DNA of 64,000 nt from Rhodamnia argentea (taxonomy: Eukaryota > Streptophyta > Magnoliopsida > Myrtales > Myrtaceae), in assembly GCF_020921035.1 (NCBI RefSeq), contig NC_063158.1, positions 26,391,962 to 26,455,961 of the forward strand, written 5' to 3'. The notes beneath the pieces are model-generated. The model was not told the origin of the DNA. It did no database searches and worked only from the letters and a program-made list of their open reading frames with translations. Positions within the stretch are counted from its first letter, which is position 1, and the number at the start of each line of letters is the position of its first letter. Shown piece after piece: positions 27,501 through 40,280 of this stretch. The position numbers and the translations under genes were made by a program.

Positions 27501-28440
27501 TTAATTGTGCCAATTTTTCTTGATCGAAAATTGTGTCAATTGAACTACAAGCGTTTTCACATTTTTTTCAATTGAGTTAATCTGACCAATTTTGATCGAA
27601 AATCACCGACGTGAAAAACGTTGTAAATGAACAATTAGCATAATTAAAAGGTATAAGATCAAATTGGACTTCTTTAGTAATTGTCCCTCTATATTAGGGG
27701 CAAGAAATTTTTTAAGTTGGCAGCTGGTGAGCAATTTCACTGTAGCAGAAAACCCTGTAAAATGAACCCTTTGCAAAGCATGGAAAGATAGGAGTTCCGT
27801 TGCTGCTATTCTAGAAAGAGACCCAAACAAAATAGACCGCTTGCAAAAGAAGAAAAGCTCCAAACGCCACAAGCCACTTGGGCATTGGCAGCAAGTAAAA
27901 AAAAAATAATGCTGGGGATTAGTTACAAGGGTTAACATTATTAGAAATCTTAAATCGATATCTTATCACACATTTTCTCAAAATCAATATTCGTCTCATA
28001 AAAAATCCCAAATCAGTACTCTTACGACACATTTATCTCCGAATAACATTTCGTCTGTTTCTTGGAAAATTTTAAACGGTGCTTCATAAAATGTTTATCA
28101 CTAATTAACACTGAAATTCTCAACTGGAGGTGGATTCCTACATGATAGATAGATTATGAAATAAAGTGACAACCTTTTATTACTCATAAGATAGATTTCG
28201 CTAGTGTTATGGTGATATTTTTCCTTTCTAAGCAAAAATAAAATAAAATGAAATCACAAAATGACAAACTTTCCATTTTTCATTTTTTGAGCAGTGTGTT
28301 CATTCAACGCGCGTGCTTCTCACTCGTGAACTTATCGCGTCTTTTCCGCGTAATATTCCTTTCCCGTTTTTCATTTTCTTTATCCCTTTTGGTGGTTCAT
28401 CGAAAGAGATGATAATATCAGCAACACGAAAAGCTTTGAA
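24598..28440. other. Repeat-rich intergenic region
   Basis: No coding gene. It holds a GTGAGCATGGTTC-type block (about 25650-26300) with CGGGTTCGAAAT and TTCCGGGTGAAATC motifs. A (GA)n tract lies at 26424-26447 and a T run at 27118-27136. A GGGAAAATTACCAAAAAAAG block (27438-27690) is related to those at 17.5 and 47.2 kb, and a degenerate piece of foldback family A (27945-28110) carries AAAAAATCCCAAATCAGTAC. The exact ends of these blocks are uncertain. Confidence 0.45.
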
Positions 28441-28792
28441 AATGGTGGAATATTGAAAAACCCACAATCAAGAATCCATCTCTCTCTCTCTCTCTTCCTA
28501 GCCATTATCAACGCCTCGCTTTACTTTCCCAGTTACATAAAGCAGAGAACCAGACACGCCCTCTCGCGCGAGAATTCTCGATCCCAACAGCAAGCCAGTG
28601 CTTTTTACATGGCGTTTCTTCAATGTGACTTCAGATTCGAGTTTTCAAGAGCTTAGCTTCGAGAAGCCGTCATCTGGGTCTTTGCGCTAGACCTCAAGGA
28701 AGGAGCTTTTTGGGTTTTTTCCTTCCTTTCCTTTTCGTTTGCGATTCTGGGTTTGGAAAATTCTTGGGTTGCGAAAGGGACGAAAGGGAAAG
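28441..28792 (+). promoter_or_regulatory. 5' leader of the GAUT gene
   Basis: CT-rich tract at 28479-28496, then GC-richer sequence leading to the ATG at 28793. Composition suggests promoter and 5' UTR. No TATA box was assigned. Confidence 0.4.
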
Positions 28793-31700
28793 ATGTTGGT
28801 GAGGAATGTGGTGGTGTTGATGCTGTTGGTGACGGTTGTTGCTCGATTATTCTCTACACTGATAGAATCGGCACTTTCAAATCTGCCTCTTGTAAGTTTC
28901 CTTTTAGCTTTTTTATGATTTCTTACGCAAGTTCTTTCAAGAAATGAATCTTGCCTCGAAATGTCAGATTGATTGATTCCTCTCTCTCTCCATCTCTCTC
29001 ACTCTCTGTCTTACGTGTATTGGTTTTTTGCCTCTTTGTCTATTTCTTGCAGCTAGGAATGAATTCATAGAGGAAGGCACATCCTTTGTACGTTTTTTCC
29101 ACTTATAGATTTATTTCACGAGCACCCAAGACGATTAATTACTGATTTTTGGTGATTTTGCTTGGTGTTGATACTCAGACTTTTAGTGGTGATACAGGGC
29201 GTTTGAACGTGCTTCCACAGGTATGTTTAGTCCTGGGTTTTAATTGTTTCTTCTATTGCTTTTTTTTTTCTCTTTTTCTGTGGTTGTTTTTGCTGTTAAC
29301 TGAGATCTCGCTCTCACCCCCCTTGTTTTGAATGCAGGAATCATCAGCAACTCTTAAAGAGCCGATTGGATTAGTGTACACAGATAATACAACTAAAGGT
29401 GCTCTTTTTGGATCGATTTATCTGTTTGATTTGTTTTTGGATTTGCTTTTGCTGTTTCCGCTCCACATCAAATTGTACGGTACAAGTCGTGAATCTCATC
29501 CCAGAAAAAAATGGTCAATCGGTGGAAATTTTTGTTGATTTTTTTTTTTGTAATTTATTCAATTTTTATTTTGTTGATATTGTAAATTAGATTTGCAAAA
29601 ACAAGAGGGAATAGAGCATAAATCTGCAAGAGTATTGTCAGCAACGGCTGATGACGGTCAAGCTCAAAAGGAGAACCCCATCAGACAGGTAACTGATGGG
29701 AAAAATCAAGAAATGCAGAGTGGAATTTCGGGAAAGTCTACTGTGGCAGGGGACAATGAAGTTAGGAGAGAAGGGAAAATTCCCAAGGACAAGGATGGGA
29801 AAGCTAAAGTTTCCAGGCGGTCATCATCAGATAATGTTGCACAGAATGTGGTAAATTCATCTCGACCTTGACTAGTTTTCATGTGGCGGGTTGGCTTATT
29901 AAATCTCTTAGTTGTTGGAAATATGGTGCAGTAAAGGCTTGTTTCGTGCTTTTGTTCTTGGTCCTAAATTAATACAACTTGCAGGCAGGTCTTGTGTTGA
30001 AATTGATGGTAAGGAGTTCCTTTAGTTGCTTTTAGTGATTTTTTACAAGGGTCGGAGTAATTTTCATAATGCATATAGAGTTGGGTATTGGTTGTGACTT
30101 TAGAATTTGACAATCAAACTTAATTGCTTATGAGAATCTTCTTTTGTCCTTCCTTTCTTATTTGTCAAGGTAGAGAACACAGTCGACTGATTGATTTTAT
30201 CCATCAGTTGTGTTGTTTAGGTCCCCAACTTGTATGCACATTTTTTGGTTGATTTCTTGAATGTTTCAATTGAATTTGACAATCCATGAGAAATGAATGA
30301 ACTTTTAGGTCTCAGAGAGTGTAATTCGACTCCATATAATTAGGATTTCACAATTCTTCTTCAGGAAGTGAAAGCCGAAGACCGGTCTCCTAAGACTCCT
30401 GTCATCCGTGGAAAACAAGAGACTGCAAAATCTGTGGAGGGACAGAATGAGCAAACGGCAATGCCCGATGCTCGTGTCCGGCAGCTTAAAGATCAGTTGA
30501 TCAGGGCCAAAGTTTACTTATCTCTACCAGCCACTAAGAACAATCCTCATTTTACTAGAGAGCTTCGACAGCGGATCAAGGAAGTTCAACGAGTGGTTGG
30601 GGCAGCAGTTAAAGATTCCGATCTGCCGAGGAAGTAAGTTCATGTGTCTCTACTGCTAAGATCACAAGTTGCATACTCTCATATGCATGTGAGTCTATAT
30701 TAATATCTTGATTGGCACATACAGACGTATGGTCGTAAATGTGATTCATTTTCTCATCTTGTTTAGCTATGAGAACTGACAGAGAGTGCCATAAAATGTG
30801 CAGCTCAAATGACCGGTTGAAAGCTATGGAGCAAACATTGGCCAAAGGCAAGCAAATTCAAGATGACTGCGCTGCTATTGTACGGAAACTTAGGGCTATG
30901 CTCCATTCGACAGAAGAGCAGCTTCGAGTGCACAAGAAGCAGACGCTGTTCTTGACACAGTTGACTGCAAAAACCCTTCCAAAGGGTCTTCATTGTCTTC
31001 CTTTACGCCTTACTAGCGAGTACTATGCCCTGAATTCTACCCAACAGCACTTCCCAAACCAAGAGAAATTGGAGGACCCCCGGCTGTTCCATTATGCACT
31101 GTTCTCTGACAACGTGTTGGCAGCAGCTGTTGTCGTGAACTCAACAATCACCCATGCGAAGGTATCTTTGTTTGCCTGTAAAGATTAACTCTATTGAGAT
31201 TGGCTTCTAAGAAGAAAGTAAATGGTCGAAAACTTAGTGACTAGGGAAAATGATAATGTTGTGATGCTTCTGCTTTTCTTTTTGGCTTGACTTCTTGTTT
31301 ATTTCTTTCGGGATCATGGACAGGAACCCTCGAAACACGTCTTCCACGTTGTTACAGACCGGCTCAACTATGCAGCAATGAGGATGTGGTTCTTAGTAAA
31401 TCCTCTGGGGAAAGCCACTATTCAAGTTCAGAACATAGAAGAATATACCTGGTTAAACTCGAGTTACAGTCCAGTGCTCAAGCAGTTGGGTTCTCCATCC
31501 ATGATTGATTATTACTTCAGGACTCATCGTGCGAATTCTGATTCAAGTCTGAAGTACAGGAACCCTAAGTACTTATCTATTTTGAACCATCTTCGATTTT
31601 ACCTACCGGAGATCTTCCCCAAGCTGGATAAGGTGCTGTTTTTAGATGATGATATAGTGGTACAAAAGGACCTCACTGGTCTGTGGTCCCTAAATTTGAA

Positions 31701-32501
31701 GGGAAAGGTCAATGGTGCTGTGGAGACTTGTGGGGAAAGCTTCCATCGCTTTGATCGCTATCTCAATTTCTCTAATCCTCTCATCTCAAAGAATTTCAAT
31801 CCCCATGCTTGTGGCTGGGCCTATGGCATGAACGTCTTTGACTTGAAGGAATGGAAGAAGCAAAACATCACTGGAGTGTACCACAATTGGCAGAAACTTG
31901 TAAGTAGTCATTGGGACGTTCTTATATTCAGTTCAACACATCTTTCATTGTTTGGTCATACAGTCTATTTAGTACAAGTGAAGCTACATGTTTTAAAGCA
32001 TGAATAGAATGCCGAACTTACTTATATACCCCACCATGGTGGACGGATTTGGAACTAAAGTATCAGGTGGTCAATGCTTTTTGAACTCAACTATTGTGCT
32101 TATCTCATGATACTATTTTAAAGCAATAGCCTCAGGCAGAAAATTTCATTGTCCGATCAGTCAATTTAAATCATGTCCACGAGGCCTGAAATGCTTAAAT
32201 CACTGAAAAGCATTTGTTTTTGCAGAATCATGATAGACAACTGTGGAAGTTGGGGACCCTGCCACCTGGCTTGATTACATTCTGGAATCGTACTTATCCA
32301 CTTGATCGGTCGTGGCATGTGCTGGGACTAGGTTATAATCCTAATGTCAACCAGAGGGAGATAGAGCGGGCTGCCGTCATTCACTACAACGGCAACATGA
32401 AACCGTGGCTTGAGATTGGCATGCCCAAGTACCGGAACTATTGGACAAAGTATGTTGATTACGATCATGTCTATCTGCGGGAGTGCAACATTAATCCATA
32501 A
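28793..32501 (+). CDS. GAUT4: GAUT4-like alpha-1,4-galacturonosyltransferase (GT8), exon-1 frameshift
   Basis: Type II Golgi glycosyltransferase family that builds homogalacturonan. Exons: 28793-28881, 29053-29087, 29179-29220, 29338-29398, 29591-29850, 30365-30633, 30804-31161, 31324-31899 and 32226-32501. Domain order: membrane anchor (MLVRNVVVLMLLVTVVAR), variable stem with SARVLSATADDG, coiled-coil-like LKAMEQTLAKGKQ, then GT8 with the metal-binding LFLDDDIVVQKDL, GAVETCGESFHRFDRY, CGWAYGMNVFDL, HYNGNMKPWLEIG and the C-terminus YLRECNINP. From about 28834 the start-codon frame leaves the family frame and hits a stop in exon 2, whereas one frame over reads ILYTDRIGTFKS and splices correctly. 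One base is therefore missing in exon 1, or the sequence has an error. Everything downstream is intact. Confidence 0.88.
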
Positions 32502-34379
32502 ACCAACTCTGGATTCGCCCGTCGGTGACTTTCCCCGAGCATCAAGATACCTATTCTTACAGGTCCACATCACTCTCCATGTAGGCACTTGTTTTTTGTC
32601 AGGAATTAACGCTCTCCGATTCTTTCTGTACACATTTCAGTTTTCCCCTTTCTTTTCTTTTTTCTTGGTTCATTTTTGGGCATAGTAGATTTGGTTCGAG
32701 AATGAGTTATGCAATGCTCTGTTCCTTATAGCAAAATTTGCAGGTGAATTTGTAAATGAATGAAGCTAGCAGTTTTTTTTTTTCCCTTTGCCGGCCGTGT
32801 CATTAGAATCAATGTCAATCTTTTAAGAGCGTGATTCTCCTCTCCTTGACATTCGACTCGTTTGCTCATGCCAATGGACTTATTGCCTGAACGTGTAGGG
32901 TTTTCTATTTGAGTTCCTGACCATAACATTTTGTTCACCTACGGATGAAGGGTTGTTCTGGTGCCCATTTTGGGTGAATGTTCTAAACGGGGAGCTTACT
33001 GTCAGACATATTCCTTCTTTCAAAAGGACAAAGAAAGAGGGTTGTGAATCTTTTACATTGTCCAACCAAAGTAAAGCCGGTGTGGATCATTTGTCCTTTG
33101 TTGTTGCCCACTGCCGACCATTAGTGAAATATATAGCAAAGTATTGATTTTTGAGTAGCTTTTGTTTGGGACTTTGTTGGAGTTTCCTTCTTCTGCTCTT
33201 TTGTATTTGTTCTATATATGTGTGTGTGTGTGTAATACGATGTTAGGTAAGGATGATGATGAAAGGTGTGAGCTTTGCTGTGAAGTTGGGAAGGGAAATA
33301 GCTGTCAAATGTGGGTATGCAGTGATGATGCTCTGAGAGTGAGATCTGGGTGAGGCCAGTGCGCAACCCCACATGTGGTTGGTCGAGTATGAAATATTAA
33401 TTGGTTGAGACTTGTCACATGCAAACCTGTTCTTGGTGTTTGAAAAAAATTGCATGTTTGGTATTCTATTATTCATTATTTATCATCTGGGAGTCATTTG
33501 CCCTTCAATTACGGTTGGAGATGGAGATGAGTGAATGAGGGTGGTGGTGGTGGTTGTCAAAGCAAATCATTTGGGTCCTCCCCCCACCTTTCGGCCAGTT
33601 CTTTTAGTGGGGGTTGGCCCCCATGCCTTTCTCCTTTTGAATTGTATTCTCGCTTTATGTGGAGAAGGAAAATTTAAGTGGACTGATGAACGTTCGGTGA
33701 GTGGGGTGCTAATCTGGAGCGTTGGTTTGGTGGGGGCAGTGTACATCTGTCATCATTTTGGTGAATTTTGCTATTGAATTATTGAATCTATTTGAAATTA
33801 ATGCACCGGAATCGCACCAATTTCAATGACCTAAAGTCCACTAACTGTGTTAATACTTAAATGGAAAGACGACAAAGGGCCACGTCGGGTGCTCTTTGAA
33901 GTAAACTCATACACTTGACCATAGAAGAAGATTACTGCGTATACATATCTGGGTAAAAATGCCCTGTTGCACTTTTTAAGTTACGTTAATGTCAGGCTTG
34001 AAATTTTGAATGGCAAGGAAAAATTGAGTATATGCAACTTACTAAGATATAAATGACCGGAACAAGCGGGATGTGCCTATACAGTCGCACTGCCCGTGCC
34101 GCCGGATTGTCCGGAACATTAGCTCCTCTGGTCGTGACAATTGGATCTCTTTGTCGTTCGGGAAGTTGTGAAGGATTGCTGGTTTGGTTTGGTCATTTGG
34201 TGAATGGTCTTTGATAGCTTCCGTTGTACGCATGGGGGATTGTTTCTTCATTAACTTTGCATCTGCATGGTTGGTTGCCTCATATTCGGGCTGATTGAAG
34301 CAAGCTGCAAAGCTCTTGCACATGTCGTTCATGGCATGTCGTCTTTGTCGCTGTACACTCGGGTATCTTTAAAATAACC
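32502..34379. other. 3' flank of GAUT and intergenic DNA
   Basis: 3' UTR, a short (TG)n at 33219-33232, and unremarkable AT-rich DNA. ORFs are short and unsupported. The boundary with the PMEI repeat array is approximate. Confidence 0.4.
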
Positions 34380-35859
34380 TCCTCCTTGTCATAGAGGTTT
34401 AGTCGCATGCAGGGACGTAATCTCTATGCTCACTTGCACATTTGTCTTGACTCCTACACAAACCTCGGAGCGTTTTAATGATCCCGCCGTGGCCTGCATC
34501 GGTCCGGACATGGAAGTAATCACAAAGAAATGGACTACGTGAGTTCATGACCATTTCTGGGAGCGGAGTGAAGTATCGTACGGCACGGATATGGTTTTGC
34601 TGCATTACAAGTGAAGTGGGGCTTTGACGAAGACATGTCTCCTGAGGAAATTTTTGGCATTTTTCCTACGGTGGCTTGTTCTCCAAGGGTTCATTCATAT
34701 GTCTTGTCAGAGAGATTATGCTGGTGCATCGCCTATTTCACAATCCAACATTGTAACAAGATACAGAGATTGACAAAATATGCAGAGTTCTAGCAGTTTG
34801 AAAATTTCACGACACGTTTTGAGTCCTCCAATCTATTTTGACGATCTTGCAAGCAAGAATTGCTATCTAGAGTGGTTCGGTCCCTTTTCTCGAGTAATTC
34901 CAGTTCCGTTTGTGCGGCGTGCTAATCTGGACTTGACAGGAGCTGCTTGCGGGGCATCAGGTCTAGTGCACTGGCGCTTATGACGCCCTTTGACAGAAGC
35001 TGTTCATTCCAGATTCAAGACGTGGACATCTTCTAGTTTATCTGGTCGATCACCTTAGAGCCATCTGGGTAGTCGTTGCAACATGATGCTCCATGCCTAA
35101 ATGTGTGAGAGCTATCGTACATATGGCTTGGCATAGTGCCTACTATTATTCGACTCTTTTCGTGATCCATCTGAAAGTTCAGATAATGCATTCTAGTATG
35201 TGACTTTGAAAGAGTGTAATGCCGAAATGAGCTTGCTTTGATTTCTCTCTTTTTGTTTTCCCATCACTGAAGAGATGCTTATCAAATTATCAATGTAATG
35301 AATACCGTTACCATCAAGTCATGTGAAGTCTTCTTCTTGTTTCCTCTGTGACATATGACATGATTTCCATCTTGAGTAAGTCTGTCTGATCTTGTCCACG
35401 AATCCTTTCATCATTACGCTCATTAATCTATATTTTGTCCTGGCCAATTCCGCTGTATATGGTACGGTCAGATTTTAGTGTTTCAATGCTTCATAAATTT
35501 TTAAGGGAAAGCAAAAACCGGCGTATTTGCCCCGTCGCACTTCATTGCACATTGGATCATTCTGATTTCCAATGAATGTCACTTTCGATCTTGTTCACCT
35601 TTTATGGCCAGGTTGGCTTTCATTTCCAGAGGTTGCTTCTCGATTGTTTTCCCAGCATTGGATGATCACTCTTCATCATTTCCAGTGTGCTCGTAGTTGT
35701 TACTGAATCGGACAATAGGTGTCTTAAGAGTTAGAAATGTCTGCTGTAGCACTTGAAGGGTGAAAGACAGGAGAGAGTATCATAGTAAGACAGTTGCAGC
35801 ATGTTTATCCCTTGTATGAATTGCATTGCTGAGCACGAAGGACAGGTTACTGGATTTGA

Positions 35860-36010
35860 TAAAATGAGGTAACTTTGAGCCGACTTGTCGATGATTACTG
35901 GTAAGGGCCCGGCGATTGCAAACCAGCCTCCAGTAGAACGCCTTCATCAGTGTCCTATGAGAATAGGGATCTTTACGGCCTCTCGGAAACATGTGTTGCT
36001 GTTGGTCCAT
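35860..36010 (+). pseudogene. 3' scrap of an older PMEI-like gene (unit A)
   Basis: Resembles the 3' half of the relic at 44304: ACTTGTCGATGATTACTGG, GCGATTGCAAACCAG and AAACATGTGTTGC align with it. A similar scrap lies at 40030-40180. No start codon or continuous frame remains. Confidence 0.45.
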
Positions 36011-36074
36011 CACTTTAGGCGCATGCGATGATGACTAAACCAATAGCCTATGATTGGCGTTCTTCGTCACAACT

Positions 36075-36816
36075 AGAGGTGTCAAACGGGTGGAGCGGGT
36101 CGAATATGATCCAACTCATATTGACCCATTTCATCCATTTTGATCCATTTTTATTCAGTGCAAATCTAACGGTCCATACCCGACTCAACCCATTTCGACC
36201 CGACTCGTATTACTTAAGAACTTTTATATTTGACCGAATCATGGAATATTTATTTCTTATAATTTGTTAAGAAAGATGATATTGCTAAAACACTTTAATG
36301 CAATATAAATATAGTAAACTTTTTCTTGAATTTTTTGTTCAAAAAATTATTTTTTATTTTATTTTTTGTTATGTTTTCTTTTCCTTTTTTTACTATTTTA
36401 TTTGTTAAAAACAATTTTATTTTATACTTTCTTTTCATTTTTTCCCTTTGAAATCCGATGGGGGCGACCGGCGGCGGACGGCAGCTGGCGACCTCCCACC
36501 TCTTGACGGTTCTTATATTTTTTAACTCTATTTTTCTTTCTTTCTTTTACTTATGAAAAATAGAAATTAAAAATAAAAAAAATATAAACTAATGTACTTG
36601 AGGCCCATTTACAACAGGTGCTTGCGAAAGCCGCAGGTCACGCCCATTTTTGATGGGTTGAAAATGGTTTCAAATGTGTAATCCATTTTTCATCCTTCCA
36701 ATTCAATTTCAACTTTTTGGGCTCATTTTCACTCCGCCCTTTAAAAACTTATGATCCGTATAGATCCCATTTGTACAAAATATGAGTCAGCTCAAATACT
36801 CATATTGACAGCGCTA
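36075..36816. mobile_element. hAT-like non-autonomous element, copy 1
   Basis: 742 bp with termini TAGAGGTGTCAA and TTGACAGCGCTA (inverted, 10 of 12 matching) flanked by the perfect 8-bp duplication GTCACAAC at 36067-36074 and 36817-36824. The TIR form and the 8-bp duplication are hAT hallmarks. The interior is AT-rich with a GC-rich scrap at 36450-36510. No transposase. Confidence 0.8.
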
Positions 36817-37191
36817 GTCACAACGGAATCAACTCGAGCTCGTATAATTGATGAATTGGCTTTACCATATAAATGTGCTTAGATAGCAATTGATTATGGT
36901 CTTGCTATAGATCGACTAGATGACAAAAGGCTAGCTGATGTGCACCTAAATCTTCCTTCCTTGACTAATACCTTAATTAAGCGATGCTAATGAGTATAGT
37001 ACAGATAAAGTAAACAATATCTTGCCAGCTCATTTTGGTACTAAAATCAGGATCCCATTCATTTACTATAGTGGGAATCCATTTCTATCCTTTCCATTTA
37101 AATTTATGTTGCAGAATCCTCCATGTCGCAAAATAAAGCTGCAATTAATTGATACATTCCTGTTAAACCTGGGAATTTTACATCTCTCGTT

Positions 37192-37202
37192 CCTACTTAA
37201 GC
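37192..37202 (+). promoter_or_regulatory. TATA-like element of PMEI copy 1
   Basis: CCTACTTAAGC lies 70-80 bp upstream of the ATG inside a block (TTTACATCTCTCGTTCC) conserved in every copy. Equivalents are at 41423, 45922, 48985 and 54113; copy 4 has the better CCTATTTAAG. Confidence 0.45.
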
Positions 37203-37271
37203 AGAGATTAACTAGGCTCCTATAAGCATGATTCAACCATTCCTCCAAGTTCAGATAGAGGAAAGAAAACG

Positions 37272-37823
37272 ATGGCGACATCTTATGCTCTTCGTCTCTT
37301 CTGCAATCTCACATTCTTCACCTGTCTTGCATCGATCATGATTGGATCCTCGGTCATCACCGCCGATTCCGACCTAGTCGAGCGAATGTGCGGCCGGAGC
37401 TGCAGCCGGGCAACGTCCTCTGACAAGTTTTGCAAGGACGCTCTCAACTCTGATTGGCGCACACCGGGTGCTGATGCGACTATACTAGCCTATGTGGCCT
37501 TCGGTTTGGCGCATCGCAACGCTTCGAGCACCCAAGACCAGATAACTTCGCTGCTAAGTAACTCTACTGGTCCGGTGCGCCAGCACCTCGAGCAATGCCT
37601 CCTAGATTATGCAACAGCCTTAAATAACACTGAAGAGGCTTTAACCGACTTGGATTGGGAGGAATTTGGCAGATTGACCTCCTTTGCTGCTACGACATGG
37701 GAGCAAGCGAAGAACTGCGAATCGGCCTTTAATGGAACAAAATCTCCATTGACTGATAACAACAACAATCTGTTCGGGCTTTCAGAGATTTGTGTTTGTA
37801 TTTCGTATCAGCTCATTGTCTGA
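37272..37823 (+). CDS. Secreted invertase/pectin methylesterase inhibitor-like protein, copy 1
   Basis: Intronless, 183 aa. Residues 1-31 form a signal peptide (MATSYALRLFCNLTFF onward). The mature four-helix-bundle PMEI domain carries the usual cysteines: a first pair in ERMCGRSCSR and DKFCKDAL, and a second in EQCLLDYATA and AKNCESAF. A C-terminal SEICVCI follows. The closest style is the plane-pollen 'putative invertase inhibitor' (Pla a 1-like) group, which acts in the apoplast. Copy 1 has extra residues near CGRSCSRATSS and a divergent C-terminus (SYQLIV rather than AKWLNV). It heads the tandem array and shares a promoter block with the other copies. Whether it inhibits invertase or pectin methylesterase cannot be told from sequence. 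Confidence 0.82.
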   Translation: MATSYALRLFCNLTFFTCLASIMIGSSVITADSDLVERMCGRSCSRATSSDKFCKDALNSDWRTPGADATILAYVAFGLAHRNASSTQDQITSLLSNSTGPVRQHLEQCLLDYATALNNTEEALTDLDWEEFGRLTSFAATTWEQAKNCESAFNGTKSPLTDNNNNLFGLSEICVCISYQLIV

Positions 37824-38759
37824 CCTAGAATTTTTGTACCTAAAAATTGCATAATTTCACTAATAAAACATTTGTCTATCAAGTTGTCATGTTGTTTGTT
37901 CTTGGAGCATGGAGATTCGAGTCCTCTTCAAAGCATAATATTGAGATACCATGGTTTGATTTTTTATGGGTATGAAATTTTTTTTTTCCCTTTTTTGGTA
38001 AAAGAGGCTTCAAAGCGGTTTCGGCCTTAGAATCGCGAATGGAACTATCCTCGGGCAGATTCTATGTCTGCGGACTCGGAAATAGTAGCAGTTTCCCAAA
38101 ATAGGTTAAATCTAGTTCTCGGATTGAACCAGAGGCAATGCTCGCCCCTATAGTCAGTGCTGTAGTTTGTTCTCATTTATCGCGAGTTTCGCTTCGATCT
38201 CTCGATCCGATTCACATTCCAAAAGTGACGCATGGACCAAGTTTCGTCGCACGGGTATGTTTGGATCTCGAATGCATTTAATGAAAAGAAACTAACATCT
38301 GGCTCACTAGCTCAGATTCAGGACTGATTTCCTGCCTCTGAACAGCTGCTACGAAAATTCAACAGGTGATGCAAGCATTTAGTGTCGGCATCATGCGTCA
38401 ACTCCATTTGGCTTTGGTCGGGAAAAAGCATATAACATTCACTTAAAGAGAGTTTTGTGAAAACACATCCAAAGCATCGGAATAAAATAAATCCCAAAAA
38501 GACTGGAGGGGATAAAGGTTCCGATTGCTAGGTAGGTTTCTTTTTCTTTGGGCCTTTGCAACCGAATTTGCAACTTTGTAAGTCTCTCTATTGCAATGAG
38601 CCAACTTTGTATCCATCTACTTTGTGCAATCGATGCACCAAGCAACTTTGTATCCATCTACTTCAAAAACACTAGTAACTGAAGCTTGCACCTCTGCGAT
38701 ACTCTTTATCAATTAACATAGAGTAACAGCAATAGTAGTAGCACAGAAAGTATGCTTCT

Positions 38760-39430
38760 CTCTATTTACTACTTTGGTAAACATATCAGTTGGATTCTTC
38801 GATCATCAATCTTATGTAGCTTTAACTCATTATTTTTTAATTCTAGCTCGATGAAGTAATAACGTTTCTTGATATGTCTAATCATTGCGTGATAAGCTGC
38901 ATTCTTTGCTAAGTGCATTGCACTTTGACTATCACTCCATAGTGTGCTCACTAACTGTTTTTTATGTTGCTCCTCCATGAAATCTTGTGAACACATGATT
39001 TCCTTGGAGGCTTCTGTGATCGCAATGTACTTCGCTTCTATTGTCATAGAGCCACGACTTTCTATAGTTGAGATATCCAACTCACTGATGTACATGCAAC
39101 TGTAAAAACATATCCAGCGGTGCTCTTACCACTATCTCAATCACTTGAGTGATCTACATCTACATAACCTTGCAACTCTATAGATGTACCTCCATAACAA
39201 AGAGAGTAATTTGATGTACCTGCAAGATATCTTAATATCCATTATACTTGATTCCAATGCTCTCTTCTCGGGTTCTGCAAATATCGACTCACAACTTCCA
39301 CTGCTTATGCAATGTTTGGTCTCGTGCCCACCATGTCATATATCAAACTTCGCACTGCTAATGCATATGAAACTAATGCCATCTCATCTTTCAAAGCTTG
39401 AATACTCTGACACATAAACTTGGATAGTTT
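38760..39430 (-). mobile_element. Ty1/copia fragment: end of RT and RNase H
   Basis: Minus-strand reading shows the end of copia reverse transcriptase (NPRREHWNQV, WILRYLAGTSNYSLCYGG) followed by RNase H (STIESRGSMTIEAKYIAITE, then LWSDSQSAMHLAKN, then HIKKRYYFI). Frame changes between these parts show decay. It sits between the flank of PMEI copy 1 and the next unit. No LTR was found. Confidence 0.8.
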
Positions 39431-40029
39431 GAAGTGACTCAAGAGATGCTTATCAAATTATCAATGTAAGGAACACCGTTACCATCAAGTCAAGTGAAGT
39501 CATCTTCTTGTTTCCTCAGCAACATATCTCATGGTTTTCATAATAAGCAAGTCTGTCTGATCTTATCCGCGAATCCTTCATCATTATGCTCATTCATCTA
39601 TATTCTGTCATGCCCAATTCTGCTGTCAATGGTACGGTTAGATTTTGGTGTTTCAATGCTTCAAGAAATTCTAAGAAAAAGCAAAAACCGGTACGTTTGC
39701 CCGTCGCACTTCATTGCACATTGGATCACTCTGATTCCCAATGAATTTCGCTTTCGTTCTTGTTCACCTTTGGTTGACGATTTCTGTTTTCATTTCCAGA
39801 GGGTGCTTCTCGATTTCTTTCCACGCATTGGATGATCACTCTAATTATCATTTCCAGTGTGCCCATAGTTGTTACCGAATCGGACAATAAGTATGTTAAG
39901 AGTTGCGATGGAGAAATGTCTGGTTGTAGCACCTGAAGGGTGAAAGACAGAGAAGATAGTAAGACAATTGCAGCATGTTTGTCCCTTGTATGAATTGCAT
40001 TGCTGAGAACGAATATCAGGTGACTGGAT

Positions 40030-40180
40030 TTGATAAAATGTGGTAGCTTAGAGCTGACTTGGCCACGATTGCTGGTAAGGGCACGGCGATCGCAAATCAG
40101 CCTTGAGGAGAACGCCTTTATTAATTTCCGATAATCACAGGGATCTCTACTGCCTCTCGGAAACATGTTTTGCTGTCGCT
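40030..40180 (+). pseudogene. 3' scrap of an older PMEI-like gene (unit B)
   Basis: Parallel to 35860-36010 and to the 3' half of 44304-44830 (ACTTGGCCACGATTGCTGG, GCGATCGCAAATCAG, GGAAACATGTTTTGC). Non-functional. Confidence 0.45.
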
Positions 40181-40280
40181 AACTTCTTTCCTACACAAGA
40201 TTGATCACTGTCGGTCCATCACTTTAGGCATGCGATGCTGACTAGACCAATAGTCTATTGTCGGTGTTCTTCGTCATAGC

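Noticed and set aside
29985-30008. 24-nt exon of the GAUT gene (in-frame, with AG and GT borders)
   Set aside because: It encodes a hydrophobic AGLVLKLM in the hydrophilic stem; exons on either side already join in phase without it.
33535-33777. 80-codon ORF downstream of GAUT
   Set aside because: No homology, no splice or promoter evidence, Val/Gly low complexity.
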